Source: Collybia mongolica (lineage: Eukaryota; Basidiomycota; Agaricomycetes; Agaricales; Clitocybaceae). From it: 64,000 nucleotides of DNA. Positions 45,155-57,461 of this stretch are shown piece by piece. The stretch spans positions 310,001 through 374,000 of the forward strand of contig JAAXNY010000002.1 in the NCBI GenBank assembly GCA_013420905.1, given 5' to 3'. The position numbers and the translations under genes are program-made. Under the pieces are notes generated by a model, which saw only the letters and a list, made by a program, of their open reading frames with translations, did no database searches and was not told where the DNA came from. Each line of letters starts with the position of its first letter. Within the stretch, counting starts at the first letter, position 1.

Positions 45155-48100
45155 CTAAAATCCAGCAGTCCTTGTACTTCGGCGAGATCTCGTTGCTTTC
45201 CCGCCCTTGTCCTCGCTCCCACCAGCTCCCCCATCCGATTGGCTGATGGTTGAGCTCCGGAGCAGATTCATGAGCCTCTTCTTCTCATTCTGCTGTCCCG
45301 GGTCTTCATATCTGACCCACATACTCTCCTCTGCGGGGGTTTCATCAACAGAATTAGAATCGTCATAGGTTTCGAAAGGGCTCATCGAATCCGTGTAAGG
45401 TGGGACGGCGGAAATCTCGGAAACTAGCACGTCTGATGGTTGTCGCGATTGAGGCTGCGGAATATCATGAGATAAAAGCAGTGGCTGGACATGGGATTTG
45501 ACACACCTTCCGTTGTGGTCGCGCGCGCTTCCCTGCTGGCGCGTCGACCAAAGGATCATTCTCGGAGGAGAGGCGCTTACCCAGCAACGAAGTAATGTTT
45601 TCTTGCAACGCCTTCGTTTCTTTCGGTAGTTTCGTTGGCGAGGCTGATAGCATACGCGTTATATGTCTTGGGAGCTTCATGGGAGACGGGGATTTGGATG
45701 AGGGTATTCGGGTTTGTTTCCTGTCTTTCTCAATTTCTTGTGGGGTTGGCTTACGACCTGGGTCGGAATGCGGAATAGACGCCGCGGGAAGAGCCAATGA
45801 GTTCTGGCGCGTTGGAGGGTCTATGCCAACTGGTTTGGGACGAGACGGGTTGCTAGTGGAGGAGTGGCTTCGTTGTGGTTGAGGAGGACGAGCAAGAAGA
45901 GCATTCGGTTCCCCGAATGATACCTTTGTGGTGGATATTTTCTGTGGAGATGCTTGAGTTGCCTGGGACGAAAAGAAAGAGCCTTCACCTATGAATGAAA
46001 TCAGATCGAGGCACCATGCAACAAGGATACGTGACGTACCGTTCAGGAATTTGGCATAAGTCTCGCCCAAGGTCCCTGATTGCTGAAAGTCCTCTTCACG
46101 TGCCTTTCCCTTGCCCTTGTCCACCGGATTTATTTTAGCTTTGGAGTCGACATCCATTTCATCACCAGCATGAGGCGGTTGGGGGGCTTTGAACGTAGCT
46201 CCAGCGACGAGGTAGTCTAATACCACAGGTATCGTCCCAGTTCTCGCCATTGTGTTCAACCACTCCATCGTCACTACTGGAATGTTCCATTCGCATGCCT
46301 TCGTGAACTTGTCGCCCGTCCCAGACGGACACAGAAGGTGCGTAGATCTTCGGGAGAAGAACGGAGCGAGATTTATGCCTAGTAGATATATGGATCAGAC
46401 GGAAAGACGGTACTGAGGATACCATGATTACCTAGAGCCCGCATTAGCCGTTTTATCCAACATGCCTCAGACTGGTCGAAGCCCGAAAAGCTTACGTGAA
46501 TGCCATCCGTGCCTGAAGGGTACATTAAGAATAAAGAAACAATGAAGGAAAACGCACGACAAACCAGAAACCGGAGTCTCGATATTCAACGGTGTGAAAG
46601 TAATGTGGTCTTCGGGGGAACATACGCGGTCCTCGAATATGCATCGTTCTAACCAGCACTCAGTCCGGTACTTGACCCGTTGTATTTCGTCATGCTCCTG
46701 TCGGTACAGCTTACTGCCGCTGCAATGGCGACGTAGAGTTAAGTCATGTGTACACTGGGGGGAGAAATCCTAACCCACCTGACTAGTCTCACGATAATGT
46801 AATCTACTTCCTGTTCGTCCGCTTCCAGTGCCATCCTCCCTCCATTTTGTTCGACAGCACTCCTAACACTCGGACTTTTGGCTTCGCCCAAGGCCAGAAA
46901 TTTAAGTCCAGCGAACAGGTTCGAAGTCGTGGTATCAACAACCGACGTTGAACTTTCCCCGTTTTTCTCGGGTAAGGGTTGGGGTGCGGATGTCATGAAG
47001 GACCCCGGTACACCTGCGGGAGCGTTCGTCGCAGGTGTCGTTCGCGTCCTTCGGAAGGGCTGTGCAGATTTCGTGTCAACTCGTGGAGGGGCAAACGAAT
47101 TCGATCGTCTGAATTGTGATATCACACTTCCATTACGCGCTTTGCTCGAAGGTTCTTTCGTGGGCGATGCTGGGGGCCCCCGGGGAGTGTCCACTTTCGA
47201 CGGGCTTCTAACAAGCTCGCCACCGGTAACCTCGTAGCCCCGCTGCTTCAGGAGGCTCCCCCAGAGTTGGAGTGTAACCGTTGGCAGGCGTTTCACAGCA
47301 GCTACCTCCTCCTCTCCATCATCAAAGCTCTGGGGGACAAGCTGGCGCGGATTAGATTCGAGTGTTTCTTCAGGTAGGTCAGATAGGACTGCAGAGGATG
47401 GTGGGGGTGAACTGGCTCCTGCTCAAAAACTGTGTCAACTGAGTATATATAGGTATCAGAGTAATGTCGTACGTTCTAAGAGAGCCTTCCGCTCTGGACG
47501 TGGCCGTCGAACCTGATACCTCTGCTCGTCAAATCTCCCACCATATTCCAATGAATCCCAAAACCACTCTTCCCAAACGAGATGAACGTTCGCTTCTCCC
47601 TTCTTGTTGAACTTCTCGGCGTACCGCATCTTGTCTGTTTCTTCATCCCCTGAGCACAGAAGATGTGTTACTCTCACAGGCCGTTCGAGATTCTTGAGAT
47701 ACACCCCTTGGTGCTCTGTAAGTATTTTGTTGATTTCCGTCCGCCGAGTGATGTCGGGGATTCCGGATGGACATAGTATTACCCCGGAAAATATGGGAAG
47801 GCGGTGCTGCGCTACACTCTTAGCGCCTGTTTATTAGTTTCTGTAAATGGACGAATCTGGAGCACGCGCACCTCTTGTAACTCAACGTCATCGCCTCTCA
47901 ACCATATTTTGTAGCTCTCAATTATCCAAGATGGTTTCAGTATGGGTATCTTCCTCTCAAGCGCACACTACCAATATGTGAGATTCGCCGAGCGACGCGA
48001 TAATGTGACACGAACCATATATTTCGCCCCACCGTGATCCTCTGCCACCAAGTGTGTGACCCGGTCAGTAAAAGCGCTGACTGATGTCGCACCGAGCTCC

Positions 48101-48436
48101 AAGGCTTGCTTGAAGAGCGAGGGCTAGATTAAAGCTTGTCAGCACCGCATTGTAGCTATGTGAGATCAAACACACCTTGTCCATCACACCCGTCGCACAC
48201 ACAACCAGCCCTCTAAATGGTCGCGGGCAGGGGTCCTGAAAGCTCGCGTCATCACTTCCCACTTGGCTATCTTGTGCCCAGAACGCCGAATGCTCGTCTT
48301 CTGTGAGTCGTGGTAACGCGCCTTGCTGAGCTGGTCGAAGTTTGACGTTCGGAACCTACATTGAAGGCGGTTAGATACATTATGTCTATCAAGGGATAAA
48401 TATTACTTTGCTTGACTTGTTGCCTCTGCGCTTCAT
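45155..48436 (-). CDS. dpb11: Four-BRCT replication/checkpoint scaffold, Dpb11/Rad4(Cut5)/TopBP1 family
   Basis: ATG 48436 (MKRRGNKSSK). BRCT1: PRPFRGLVVCATGVMDK ... ELGATSVSAFTDRVTHLVAE ... PSWIIESYKIWLRGDDV. BRCT2: LPIFSGVILCPSGIPDITRR ... VTHLLC ... HLVWEEWFWDSLEYGGRFDE. A linker rich in Ser/Pro leads to BRCT3 (LFAGLKFLALGEAKSPSVRS ... YRTECWLERCIFEDRV) and BRCT4 (IHVSFSGFDQSEACWIKRLM ... STHLLCPSG ... IPVVTMEWLNTM). The basic, phosphosite-rich tail ends RSRRSTRTAGF. Two BRCT pairs plus a tail is the Rad4/Dpb11 layout; such proteins link CDK-phosphorylated Sld3/Sld2-type factors and the 9-1-1 clamp to origin firing and checkpoint signalling in the nucleus. About nine introns; the gene looks intact. 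Confidence 0.85.
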
Positions 48437-48875
48437 GAGAAGAAGTAGTTTTAGAACGGTTCTCAGTGAATTAAACCAAAAATGATCTTGCCAGTACTCA
48501 CGAGCGTACCGGCCCTAAACTCGCACGTGGTCTATCATGCCACCTACTTCCCGGCCCGACCCCGCGATCCTTCAACTAACATTCACGTCTGTCAATTTCA
48601 TATATTCTAGAGTTCGTCCTGGACCGCGATATTCGACAGTTTCCAAGGTCAACCACTAGCTACTGCAGGCGCTTTACCGCCCACCATATCTACATCTATT
48701 ATCTCAAGGTTTTCTCCCCATCATCTATCATGCCCAGGTAGTCATAATAAAAAAAGGTCTCATCACACACGAGACGTGGCCGCCAAATTATTGAAACTTC
48801 AAGGATAAATCCACTCTATACATAATCTCTCCAGAACCATGGAAAACCTGGCGTTACACTTACAGCGCTTTCGGA
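48437..48875. other. Upstream region of the BRCT gene
   Basis: About 440 bp with no coding signal. Presumed promoter of the BRCT gene, bordered by a transposase relic. Confidence 0.3.
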
Positions 48876-49310
48876 AAATGTTTTGACAGGGTATGCACTA
48901 TGGTTACTTGATCATGACTATATCTGTGTGCGAGATTCTTGGCGTATCGCGAACCAGCCTTCACTGTTGGAAGGCGGCCAGTTGGAGAACAGAAGGTTGT
49001 CACCTCCAAACTCAGAACGGGGACGTCCACGAACCCCTGATGCCGAGCAAAGAAATGATTTTCTTGCAATGGTTTCCGAGCTGCCAGAATTGTACCTTGA
49101 CGTGATCCAAGATTAGATTCCAGTTACTCACGAGCTGGGATTGCGCAATCAACTTTACATGAGTTGGTTTGGATTCTGGTATTACTTGCAAATCACTCCG
49201 CAGGACTGCATCCAAATAAAACGGCGGAAGTGGGGAACTTTTGTGCGGGCATATCCAACGACTTAGCTAATATGCGGCGCCTGTGCAGTTTTAGCCAGAA
49301 AGGCCATTTG
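48876..49310 (+). pseudogene. Relic of an IS630/Tc1-mariner-type transposase N-terminus
   Basis: Joining frames gives a helix-turn-helix segment (MHYGYLIMTISVCEILGVSR TSLHCWKAASW), a typical linker GRPRTPDAEQRNDFLAMVSE, a second helical segment (LPELYLDVIQD) and RDSGITCKSLRRTASK-like sequence. Order and spacing match the paired HTH domain of basidiomycete IS630/Tc1-like DDE transposases. At least two frame changes and several stops are present, and no DDE core is readable. It is a truncated dead copy. Confidence 0.5.
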
Positions 49311-50296
49311 TCAAGTCGACGCTGGGAAAGGTTTCTTAAAATTCTTTTGATTGTAAGTTGTGGAGTGAGTAGGATTTAATTTTGGCATAGCACACGGACT
49401 CTCTGATGCGTCGCAACTAATTGATTGATTCAATGGATAGGAGGCGACGAGTAATAAACAACTTCACCGAGTTTATAAACCCTAGGGTGAGGATATACTT
49501 GCCAAACGCGATCCAAACATAGAGGAGGGTATAAACGGGTGCTTACCGAGATCACCGATAAGGCCGGACGACACGTTTTGCTAGCACCTCTATATATCAT
49601 GAGTCGTTCACTAATTTCTACCTTGACATAAAGCCAATATAAAACTTTACATCACCCGGCCACCTGGGGTCATTTCCCACTCGAGCGAGGGTGCAGGTTT
49701 AAGAGCCTGATGATCAAACTGCCAACCAGATGGAGGTCTCTATAGCACGTGCTGCACGATTAATGGGGACTGTAATTGCTCGAACTTGGCATCAGTGGAT
49801 CCGGGTCCGGGTTCCAACAGTTCCACTCCATACTTCCCGTTATAATTTAGTCTCCCGTAGGCAAAACAAGGCGATCTTTGTATATACTCTCACACCGTTA
49901 TGTCTGTCGTGGAGCTTGTCGCAAGATTTAGAATCCCGGAGTTGTGAGTATTTCTTGGCCCACTACGTGCTTTTGGTTACTGAAACTCATTTCAAATATA
50001 TGGCCGATCGAGCTGTCTCTTGCTTCAAGTTTTTGCGAGAAAAATATACGCTCCCGTTGTTGCAACCAACGAGGTCTATTAATTATTGATCCGAGGAGGC
50101 TATTGGAGATCGTCGATCCCCATGAATGTGGGTGGAGAGGTGCCAAAACGAGTCAGACAACCAGACCAAACGGGAGCACCTGTACATGTCAAACCAAATA
50201 TAAACAGACCCTCACCGTGGAGAGCCCCGACCCGCCGATGACTACCTACATATATAATGCGGTCAAGCATTTTTCCATGATAATTTGTCCACGCTG
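49311..50296. other. Intergenic region
   Basis: About 1 kb between the transposase relic and the DUF6534 gene. Open frames at 49730-50089 (+) and 49944-50297 (+) show no motif or splice support. Confidence 0.35.
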
Positions 50297-51954
50297 ATGG
50301 CTGCGCATCCATTCCTCCTCGCGTGAGTCGATTGCCGCTGCTAGATTTTTCATTGCGTATTGACGCTGTATGTGTATCCTAGCGTTGGGCCTGTGGTATG
50401 TGCACCGAAAATCACCACGCTCCTGCACGTTCTCAGCATTTGACCACTAGTATTTTGGTGTCATCTTTAACTGGGGGCTACTGGGAGCATTGCTTGTCCA
50501 GATCTGTACGTATTGTGACGCTTTTCGCAGCAAATCATAGTAAATAGTCTCGAAGATATCTACATCGTATGGTATCACCAAACGGATCGAAGTATTGTTC
50601 GGTGTATTGGTGAGAATTATCGTACCGTGTAAAATAATCGTTTTTGTACTAACTTCACCCTTTGTACAGTCTATGTACTCCTTTGTATCGAGGCTTTACA
50701 AACTTGTCTCGTGACACATACTGGATGGGAGATCCTTGCCTACAATTGGGGTGATCCCACTGTTCTCACGAATATTCCGTGGTCCTCTGCAGCGACCCCC
50801 ATCGTTTGTGGGATCGGTGACTAATATTCGTTGTTAGTCCATTACCATGAGCTGATGAAGTGATTTAGTTGCGTTGATCGTCCAATTATACTTCTGCTGG
50901 TGATTGTTCCTTTTGCGCTAAATTTTCCTAGCGATGACTTATACGAAAGTCCCAATCTAGGAGAATATGGCTTCTCGGCAACAACGTAAGGATTGCTAGA
51001 GTGGTCGGTATCATATGCACATTGGTATGTCTCACTCAATTGGCGTGGGTATAAATATGAGAACTAACCCTTTGCTATAAGCTTGCCTTCACGCAGTGCA
51101 TTTCCGCTCTCACTTACGGTGCAAAGGTGCGCTAACCGACTCTGCTGCAGGTCTTTGATATGAGGCTAATATATGTCGCTAGTACATTGCCCTGGATTTG
51201 AATATTGCATTCTTCCAAACGAGAGAGTCTAAAGTGATTGCCATTGTAAGTACTGGCAGATACTTCAAGTTGTAAGTTGTAAGGTCTAATGTCAAATATT
51301 CGTTGTCAAGATATGGCTGGTTTCCACTGTGATCTGTGACGTCTTGATCACGGCAAGCCTTGTCTACATCGTTAGTTAATCCCCCCCTGCACGGTCAAAT
51401 TTGTTGGTTTACCATTTTTTTTTAGTTCACTGCTGCAAAATCGCGCAGTCTTGCTCATACAGGGAGCATTTTAAATCGCCTTATCATTCAAACGATCCAG
51501 AGTGGCGCGATTACTTCTATCATTTCCATCCTTGACTTGGCCTTCTTTCTTGCCTACCCTGGTACGCTATTGGATGTACCATTGTAAGTCCTCGGTTACA
51601 TTGCCGTTGCTGAATCGCTCACCAATTCAACATAGTGTATATATTCTCAGCAAATTGTCTGTATCCCCTGCGGTGAATCTGGACAGTCTATTCACACTTT
51701 TCTTATGCAGGTACCCAAATGTTCTTCTAGCGAATCTCAATAACAGAAACCGAATTAATATGAGAGGCGCCGTCGTCTCGGAAGGAATTACTCTCCCAGG
51801 CGACACCTATACTTTACGCTCCACAATTCCCACTAGCGGTGGTCCCGGTTCCAAACTCGGTCTCATCCCGGCCAAAGGCGGTATAGAAATGACTATTTCC
51901 ACCCACAGGGCTAGTGACAGAGACGTAGGCCTTCCGTTTAAAGCTCAAATCTAA
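50297..51954 (+). CDS. Seven-helix membrane protein of the basidiomycete DUF6534 type
   Basis: Small exons join in phase: MAAHPFLLAVGP; YFGVIFNWGLLGALLVQI; IYIVWYHQTDRSIVRCI; VYVLLCIEALQTCLVTHTGW; ILAYNWGDPTVLTNIPWSSA; ALIVQLYFCW; SRRIWLLGNNVRIARVVGII; LAFTQCISALTYGAK; IWLVSTVICDVLITASLVYI; RSLAHTGSILNRLIIQTIQS; GAITSIISILDLAFFLAYPG; KLSVSPAVN; VLLANLNNRNRI; then a polar tail to TAA at 51952. Phe/Trp-Gly-Asp-Pro after helix 3, W.L....DVLITA..V and R(T/S)...INRLI..TI..G are hallmarks of DUF6533/DUF6534 proteins, which have a GPCR-like topology and unknown ligands. Plasma membrane location is likely. The exon at about 51180-51240 is the least certain. Confidence 0.75.
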
Positions 51955-53187
51955 CATCTCTCATAACATGAATTGCAGGATGATATAAGGAAGAACCCCA
52001 CTTTGTCCAGCGTATAATCCATGGTATTGCTCCCTTAAATCTTGATTTATGACAAGCGTTGTACCCTCTGTCTTCCACTCTTGCCTGTCATGTATTTGTC
52101 GCTCATGTGAAACGTATGATACGAGAAACCTTATAGGCACGCGGGTCGTAAAGTATCAATTATAACATATCCTAATAAAGGTATCATCACACTGGCAGCC
52201 TCGTGCTCTTTCTTCTCGATCTAGTGATATCGAAGTCAGAGAGATATTCGAACAGTGAGAATCGCATAAGTCCGAAATCATGGTTGGGAAAACTCTGACT
52301 TACTTGGACGTGCAAATCTACGTTGACATCATAAAAAGCTTCGTTATCCGGAATTTGTTGCCGGTGTGAAGTCAGTTGTGCACTCCTTATTAATCTAACT
52401 GTCTGTACTTAGAAATCGTTATCAGTAGCGTTCTGATGGTTGACTGCGCTTTTGCTTCATCTCAACGAACAACAGTGGTGGACACGTCTGCGACATGAAA
52501 CAATGCCCTATATGTGAAGTCTGATATTGGACGAAATAATGGTTGCAAGTCAAATGACCTCCAAACATTTGATGTAGAAATCGGATCTCTGTTGATTGAC
52601 ATCTCAGCATCTCGTGGCATTCGAAATTTTTTTTTACGAGCACCATTACTGGTTCGGACAGGGTAAAAATATTGTTCGTAGGGAAATGAAATACATGTAC
52701 AGTAACAGATATTGCACATAATTATAACCAACATATGTCCGTGGAATAAATGAGTCGACTTTGCCATGCCACCGTTTGCTATGTTGGTTGACTCTCAGTC
52801 GGATCATTGATGTCTGAGCTATTTTTTATGGGGGGAAACTCTCTTATCCGGAGATGTGATTTTCCGGCCTATCGTGTCAACCTGAGTCGCCAACGCGCCG
52901 AAGAGAGGAAGGCCAGGGAATCACTCAGACGTCCCGCGCTCGCTGCCTCGATACCCGCTGTGTACGAGTAGTCAGAGACGAATAACTCCTACCGGAGAGG
53001 GCGTTCTGTGTAAAGGAATGTATTGCGTAGGAAATGCTATTCGTGAACTCGGTCGGGCCTTGTTACCTACTACCAAAAGCTGTCCGCCCAATATTTTACC
53101 CGACTTTGACAGTGCGACTCACAAGACCCAAAAAAGAAGTTATAATCCGAAATCTCAACACCCAAAACCCTTGTCCTGACAAACGTT
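51955..53187. other. Convergent intergenic region
   Basis: 1.2 kb between the DUF6534 gene (+) and the next gene (-). ORFs at 52422-52767 (-) have no recognisable features. Confidence 0.35.
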
Positions 53188-54538
53188 TCATGTCCATTTA
53201 ATCTTCGTGATCATCTCCGATGCTGGGAGCCGTAATCCTGGCTCGTAATCGTATCTGAAGTTCATAACAATAGCGTGTTGCGCCTTCCAGGTGGCGCCTC
53301 CATCCTCTGTGTGTAGACACTTCAAGCGTACTGGCATTACACGATGAGGCTGAGAAAAGGAGGGTCAGTCAAGATCGATGCAGAAATTAAGTAGGTTGGG
53401 ATCGACGAACACCAAGGTAGTCCATGTAGGCTGCCGCGAGTTTCGCCGCAAGACCACCGCGGGTGATGGGCGTGCCACATTCACACTGCACCGTCATATG
53501 ATACGTCTGGCTTGGCGCATTTCCCTAAGTGGCCAACGCCAACAGTCAGCGCAAACTCGATACCTCGGAATGAGAGCTGTCGTCTAAGAACCTTCAGTTT
53601 CACAGTGATCACAACCTTCCCCGTCTTCCCACCCAGGAGTGCACTAGGAATTGGCTCTTGCGCCCCAACGATACACTGGCCGTGGTACACGATGAGTTCC
53701 TCGATTCCCACCCCGAGCGTCCTCTTGCACGCGCCCGGAACAGCAAATTCAAGCACGGAATTCTCAACCTTGGGCGCCCAGTGGTTTCGCACCAAGTACC
53801 CTGGCGTGTGGCGCATCTGCGTGCACGGAACCGCAGGGGTAAGCTTGGGGCGTGGCTGACCCGGACGGAGGCGCGGAGGCTTGATAGTCGAGAATCGAGA
53901 GAAGTCGTAACTGGATGTGACCATGATTGCCCAGGCATTCGAGGTGGCCATGCAGCGCCTCCCACAAGGCGTGGTGGGGACGCCTCTGGTGAGGACCCCT
54001 GGTTCATCCTCATCTTCGCCGTCGAGAACGCGAATATCGAGGCTTTCGTCGGTTGACGCCGCAGTCCCTATTGATGAAGGAAGGGAGACTTTGGAACTGG
54101 CTGAGGAGCCCTCAGAGTTTAATGAACTTCCGCTGCTGAGCGATCCGGTCTTTGCTTCACCCGCAGACTTCTTGCCGAACCGTTTCCAGAATTTCCACCC
54201 ACGGCCCGCCGGAGCGAAGGATATTTCGCTTTCGACGTCACGAACAGGGTCGCCGAGCGGCTTCTCACCAGCTGGGTCATCGCATCCCCCTGAATATCCG
54301 TAGCACTCGATAGATGATGTCGGTGAGGACATCGAGACATTGGCTTGGTCTTGGTTCTGCGGGGGTAGAATTCATTATACACAACAGTAGAAGGGTATAT
54401 TTCACAACATACACTTCTCACAATAACGTCCACGTTACTCGGGTGGCATAAGGCCATGATACTCATCGGGTGTGGAAGGAAAGGACGAGACTCGATAGAG
54501 TTCGCGCTGTCACTGTCTTGGAGAGGAACATCGGCCAT
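53188..54538 (-). CDS. Conserved-looking protein of unknown function, at least four exons
   Basis: ATG 54538 starts MADVPLQDSDSANSIESRP; the first intron (from 54414) joins in phase to NQDQANVSMSSPTSSIECYG. A disordered Ser-rich and acidic section (GSLSSGSSLNSEGSSASS; DGEDEDEPG) is followed by a compact beta-rich part: AWAIMVTSSYDFSRF, LEFAVPGACKRTLGVGIEEL, IVYHGQCIVGAQEPIPSALL, GKVVITVKLKVLRRQL and FRGIEFALTVG. A 52-nt intron removes the apparent stop and leads to CECGTPITRGGLAAKLAAAY; the last exon reads PHRVMPVRLKCLHTEDGGAT, WKAQHAIVMNFRYDYEPGLR and ends TGA at 53190-53188. I do not recognise the family. The beta-strand pattern is compatible with an immunoglobulin-like or arrestin-like fold, but that is a guess. 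Confidence 0.6.
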
Positions 54539-55526
54539 GACTGGAAGTTCTTGGGGAAGACAAAGATCCGTGGGCTTTCGGGGACGAACCCATTTTTTTT
54601 GCACTATTTTATAGTTTCGGAATCGAAGCGAGCGCAAGTCTACGAACACGAAACGGCGCCACTACTAGAAGCTTTGATGGGAAACTTTCCGGAGCCCTTT
54701 GTGCTTAATTGCATGCTTTGGCCATTTCTCCGGAGTCTTTTGCTTTCAATTCGAACAAGTATACTTGTGATGATTCCGGACAACTTGCCGTTGGAAGAGC
54801 ATAATGGGCTTAGATATGATGTTAGCCGATTGCATGACTTTTTGCAGGAAATAGTGAGTTCGGCATAGTTAAGACAATGGCATGGGGCGAGAACAGATCA
54901 AACACATAAACACCCACGTCTAGAGCTGGTTGTGTTTGGAAGTGAATACGGTTACGCTTGTCCAATGTTGGAAATATTACCTTCCTTGATGTTATAGCGA
55001 TGTACAACGGTTCTTGATCCAAGGCCTTCAGCCATATAAGTACGTTGGTATTGTATCAACCCAGATACGAGGGCCTAGCATGTTTAAAAGATTGGGTGAT
55101 AAGTAAGTGATAATCTGGAGAATACAAAAAGCATTGAGTACGGCATATCCCGGAATAGGTAATTTGAACCACAGTCCGTCGCTGCTCTCGGTTCCGCAGG
55201 TCTCGCAGATTTGCTGATGTCGAAGCCAAACGTCGAAGCTAAGCTGGGTGTCCAACGGATCCTCCCTTCTGTATTTTTACGCCAGAAACCCCAAGTCCTC
55301 TAATCAGATACGAAATTGAATCGAGTTGTCTCCAAGCATCTGTTACCGATACAGACTCGGACGGTGATCAAAGTTCCCGCATTCATTAATCGACGAGGGC
55401 AGAGGCCTCCTTGCCACCACGCATCGCTTTGCCACACCACTATAAAAGCTAACCGGAATGAAGGCGAATCATAAAACCTCTGGAAACAACTAATCCCCCA
55501 GAACACGCTGCTAGACCATATCAAAC
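54539..55526. other. Divergent intergenic region
   Basis: 1 kb between the starts of a minus-strand and a plus-strand gene. The plus-strand ORF at 54470-54868 overlaps the start of the neighbour and has no family resemblance. Confidence 0.35.
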
Positions 55527-56111
55527 ATGTCTTCGAACGCGAGTAACACCCTGGTGGCCTTCATGGACGGTGTGGAGGAAAATGGGTTCCAGAATGACGT
55601 TGTACGTATGTCTGCCGTTCTACCTAAACCTAACTCACCTTCATAAGATTCAGGCTTCAGTAGTACAATCACCTTCCATGTCTGTTAAGAACGCTGACTA
55701 TATCGATCAACGTGTGCGTACGCATCCCGCTCCGTATGATATATTTTCATTTGGTATTACTGCAGTCATATAGTGGTCCTTCGAGTCACGAAACATTTCC
55801 CGCAACCCAGGCTGTGCTAGACGCTCTGGCTGCGCTCTCGCCTCGTAAGAACGCAGTCAATGTGGACCTCCCTCCCATTTCGTTCTCTCAATTCGAAAAC
55901 TACACAATGGACGAGCAATCTACCCCCGTTGTTTTCTCATTCAAGGTAAGTTTTAGGTCTTCATTTTGAACGACTGAACCTGAATTTACTGTAACTACCA
56001 CAGGACGGGTCGTTGTCCCCGCGATCCACCAACCCAAATTGTCAGACGCTTTACCAAACGGACCGCGACGACGTGGGTGCGCTCTACACTACATGTGTGG
56101 AAAAGCCTTGA
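55527..56111 (+). CDS. Small protein of unknown function, four exons
   Basis: ATG 55527 gives MSSNASNTLVAFMDGVEENG; exons then read ASVVQSPSMSVKNADYIDQR, SYSGPSSHETFPATQAVLDA, LAALSPRKNAVNVDLPPISF, FENYTMDEQSTPVVFSFK and DGSLSPRSTNPNCQTLYQTD, ending VEKP with TGA at 56109. All joins are GT-AG and in phase. No signal peptide, membrane helix or known motif. The length is about 140 residues. Confidence 0.5.
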
Positions 56112-56802
56112 TCCTGTGGATTAGTGCAGCTTATGTGCGACATTAACGTTCCAAGCTCACTTCTAGAAGGGCCAATTATTCTAAGTGTATACGTTATGAT
56201 CTTATGACAATAATATGATATATACTCCCAACTATCACGTGTCAACGTTTGTTAGCAGATGTTTTAGTAGAGGGTCCGCTGTTTCCCTCTACTTGTTGAG
56301 CTCACCTTCACAGCAAGCCTTTGCGCCGTCATACAATGACAAGGACATCTCTGGTTTCTCTGAAATATGTCCAACAAACAGCATTCATCCGGGAAGCAAA
56401 GCTATTCCGACACTGTTCGCGATTCGCTGTGTGCTTCCCCTCAGGCTCCTACATCAACTGCTATTCCTGACAGGCAACGTTACCCTCTGATACGTACATA
56501 ATGTGTACGTTACTTTGAGGCTTGAGGCTCAACGCGCCTGCCGTACAACCTTCTCACTTGTCGGGGATATTCCTGAAAACAAGACTACACCATTTCAAGA
56601 ACAAGAGCATCATGATCTGTCATGATCGTCTCCTTAGCTTTCACTCGTGCCTCGGGTTACGCCAGGGATCGCAAAAAAAAAAAGGTTTACCTCGCATCTC
56701 GCATTTTTGTATCGAGTAAATGTTAGTTCTTGTTTCCTTGGATCCGCTGTCAGTTTTGCACTTTGTTTTTTGTTCCTGCCTTGTTCAACCACGCCATATA
56801 AC
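56112..56802. other. Intergenic region
   Basis: About 690 bp with no convincing coding sequence on either strand. Confidence 0.3.
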
Positions 56803-57308
56803 ATGGTGGCTCTTACACTTGCCGGTACTGTTCTGGAGACAGCGGACTGTACGTCCTTTCACTCCTTCCGACTTCGAGTTTCTAACCATTTCGACAGTGC
56901 AGGCAAGGTCTGGGATCAGTACGAGAGCTCGTCACAAAAAAGTAGGTGATATCTGCTTCTCTTTCGTAGGATAGTGTGTTAATCTTAATCAATATTTTAG
57001 GTCATTACGAAGTTATACAAGTATCGGTCAGGATCTGCACGAATATACTATACAACACCACACAACCTATTAACATTCTTGTAATGTCTGGATCATACAA
57101 GGAAATATCTGAAACCAGGAGCCTTTCACTTCCGCTCTTTCCTAACTTAAACGCCAACTACCGACGATATCTTACAATCAACGGATTACACCCCCTCCTT
57201 GTTGGATTCGACCAAACATCGGACGAGCTCTTGTCGCCGATTGAGCTCACGGGGAAGGAGGTAAACATGAGCTCAAATGATGGTAACGTCAAAATTTTAT
57301 CACGATAA
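56803..57308 (+). CDS. Small protein of unknown function, three exons
   Basis: ATG 56803 (MVALTLAGTVLETAD) joins in phase to CKVWDQYESSSQK and then SHYEVIQVSVRICTNILYNT, SGSYKEISETRSLSLPLFPN, INGLHPLLVGFDQTSDELLS and VNMSSNDGNVKILSR, stop TAA at 57306. About 130 residues, no motif recognised. It lies directly upstream of the plus-strand F-box module and could in principle be a 5' exon set of it, but it has its own stop. Confidence 0.4.
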
Positions 57309-57461
57309 GAATCAAGCTCATGTTCAACAATAGGCTGTGCATCACAGGATGCATTATTGCCGGTTTCCAATATAAGAGCTAATATAATATGGGGGAAGGT
57401 AATCCGAACTCCATTCAATAATGCTGGAAGTAGCGGAGAGACTCATACCAGCCTCCTGTTC

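Noticed and set aside
54470..54868. 132-codon plus-strand frame
   Set aside because: Overlaps the first exon of the minus-strand unknown gene, shows no motif and no splice structure.
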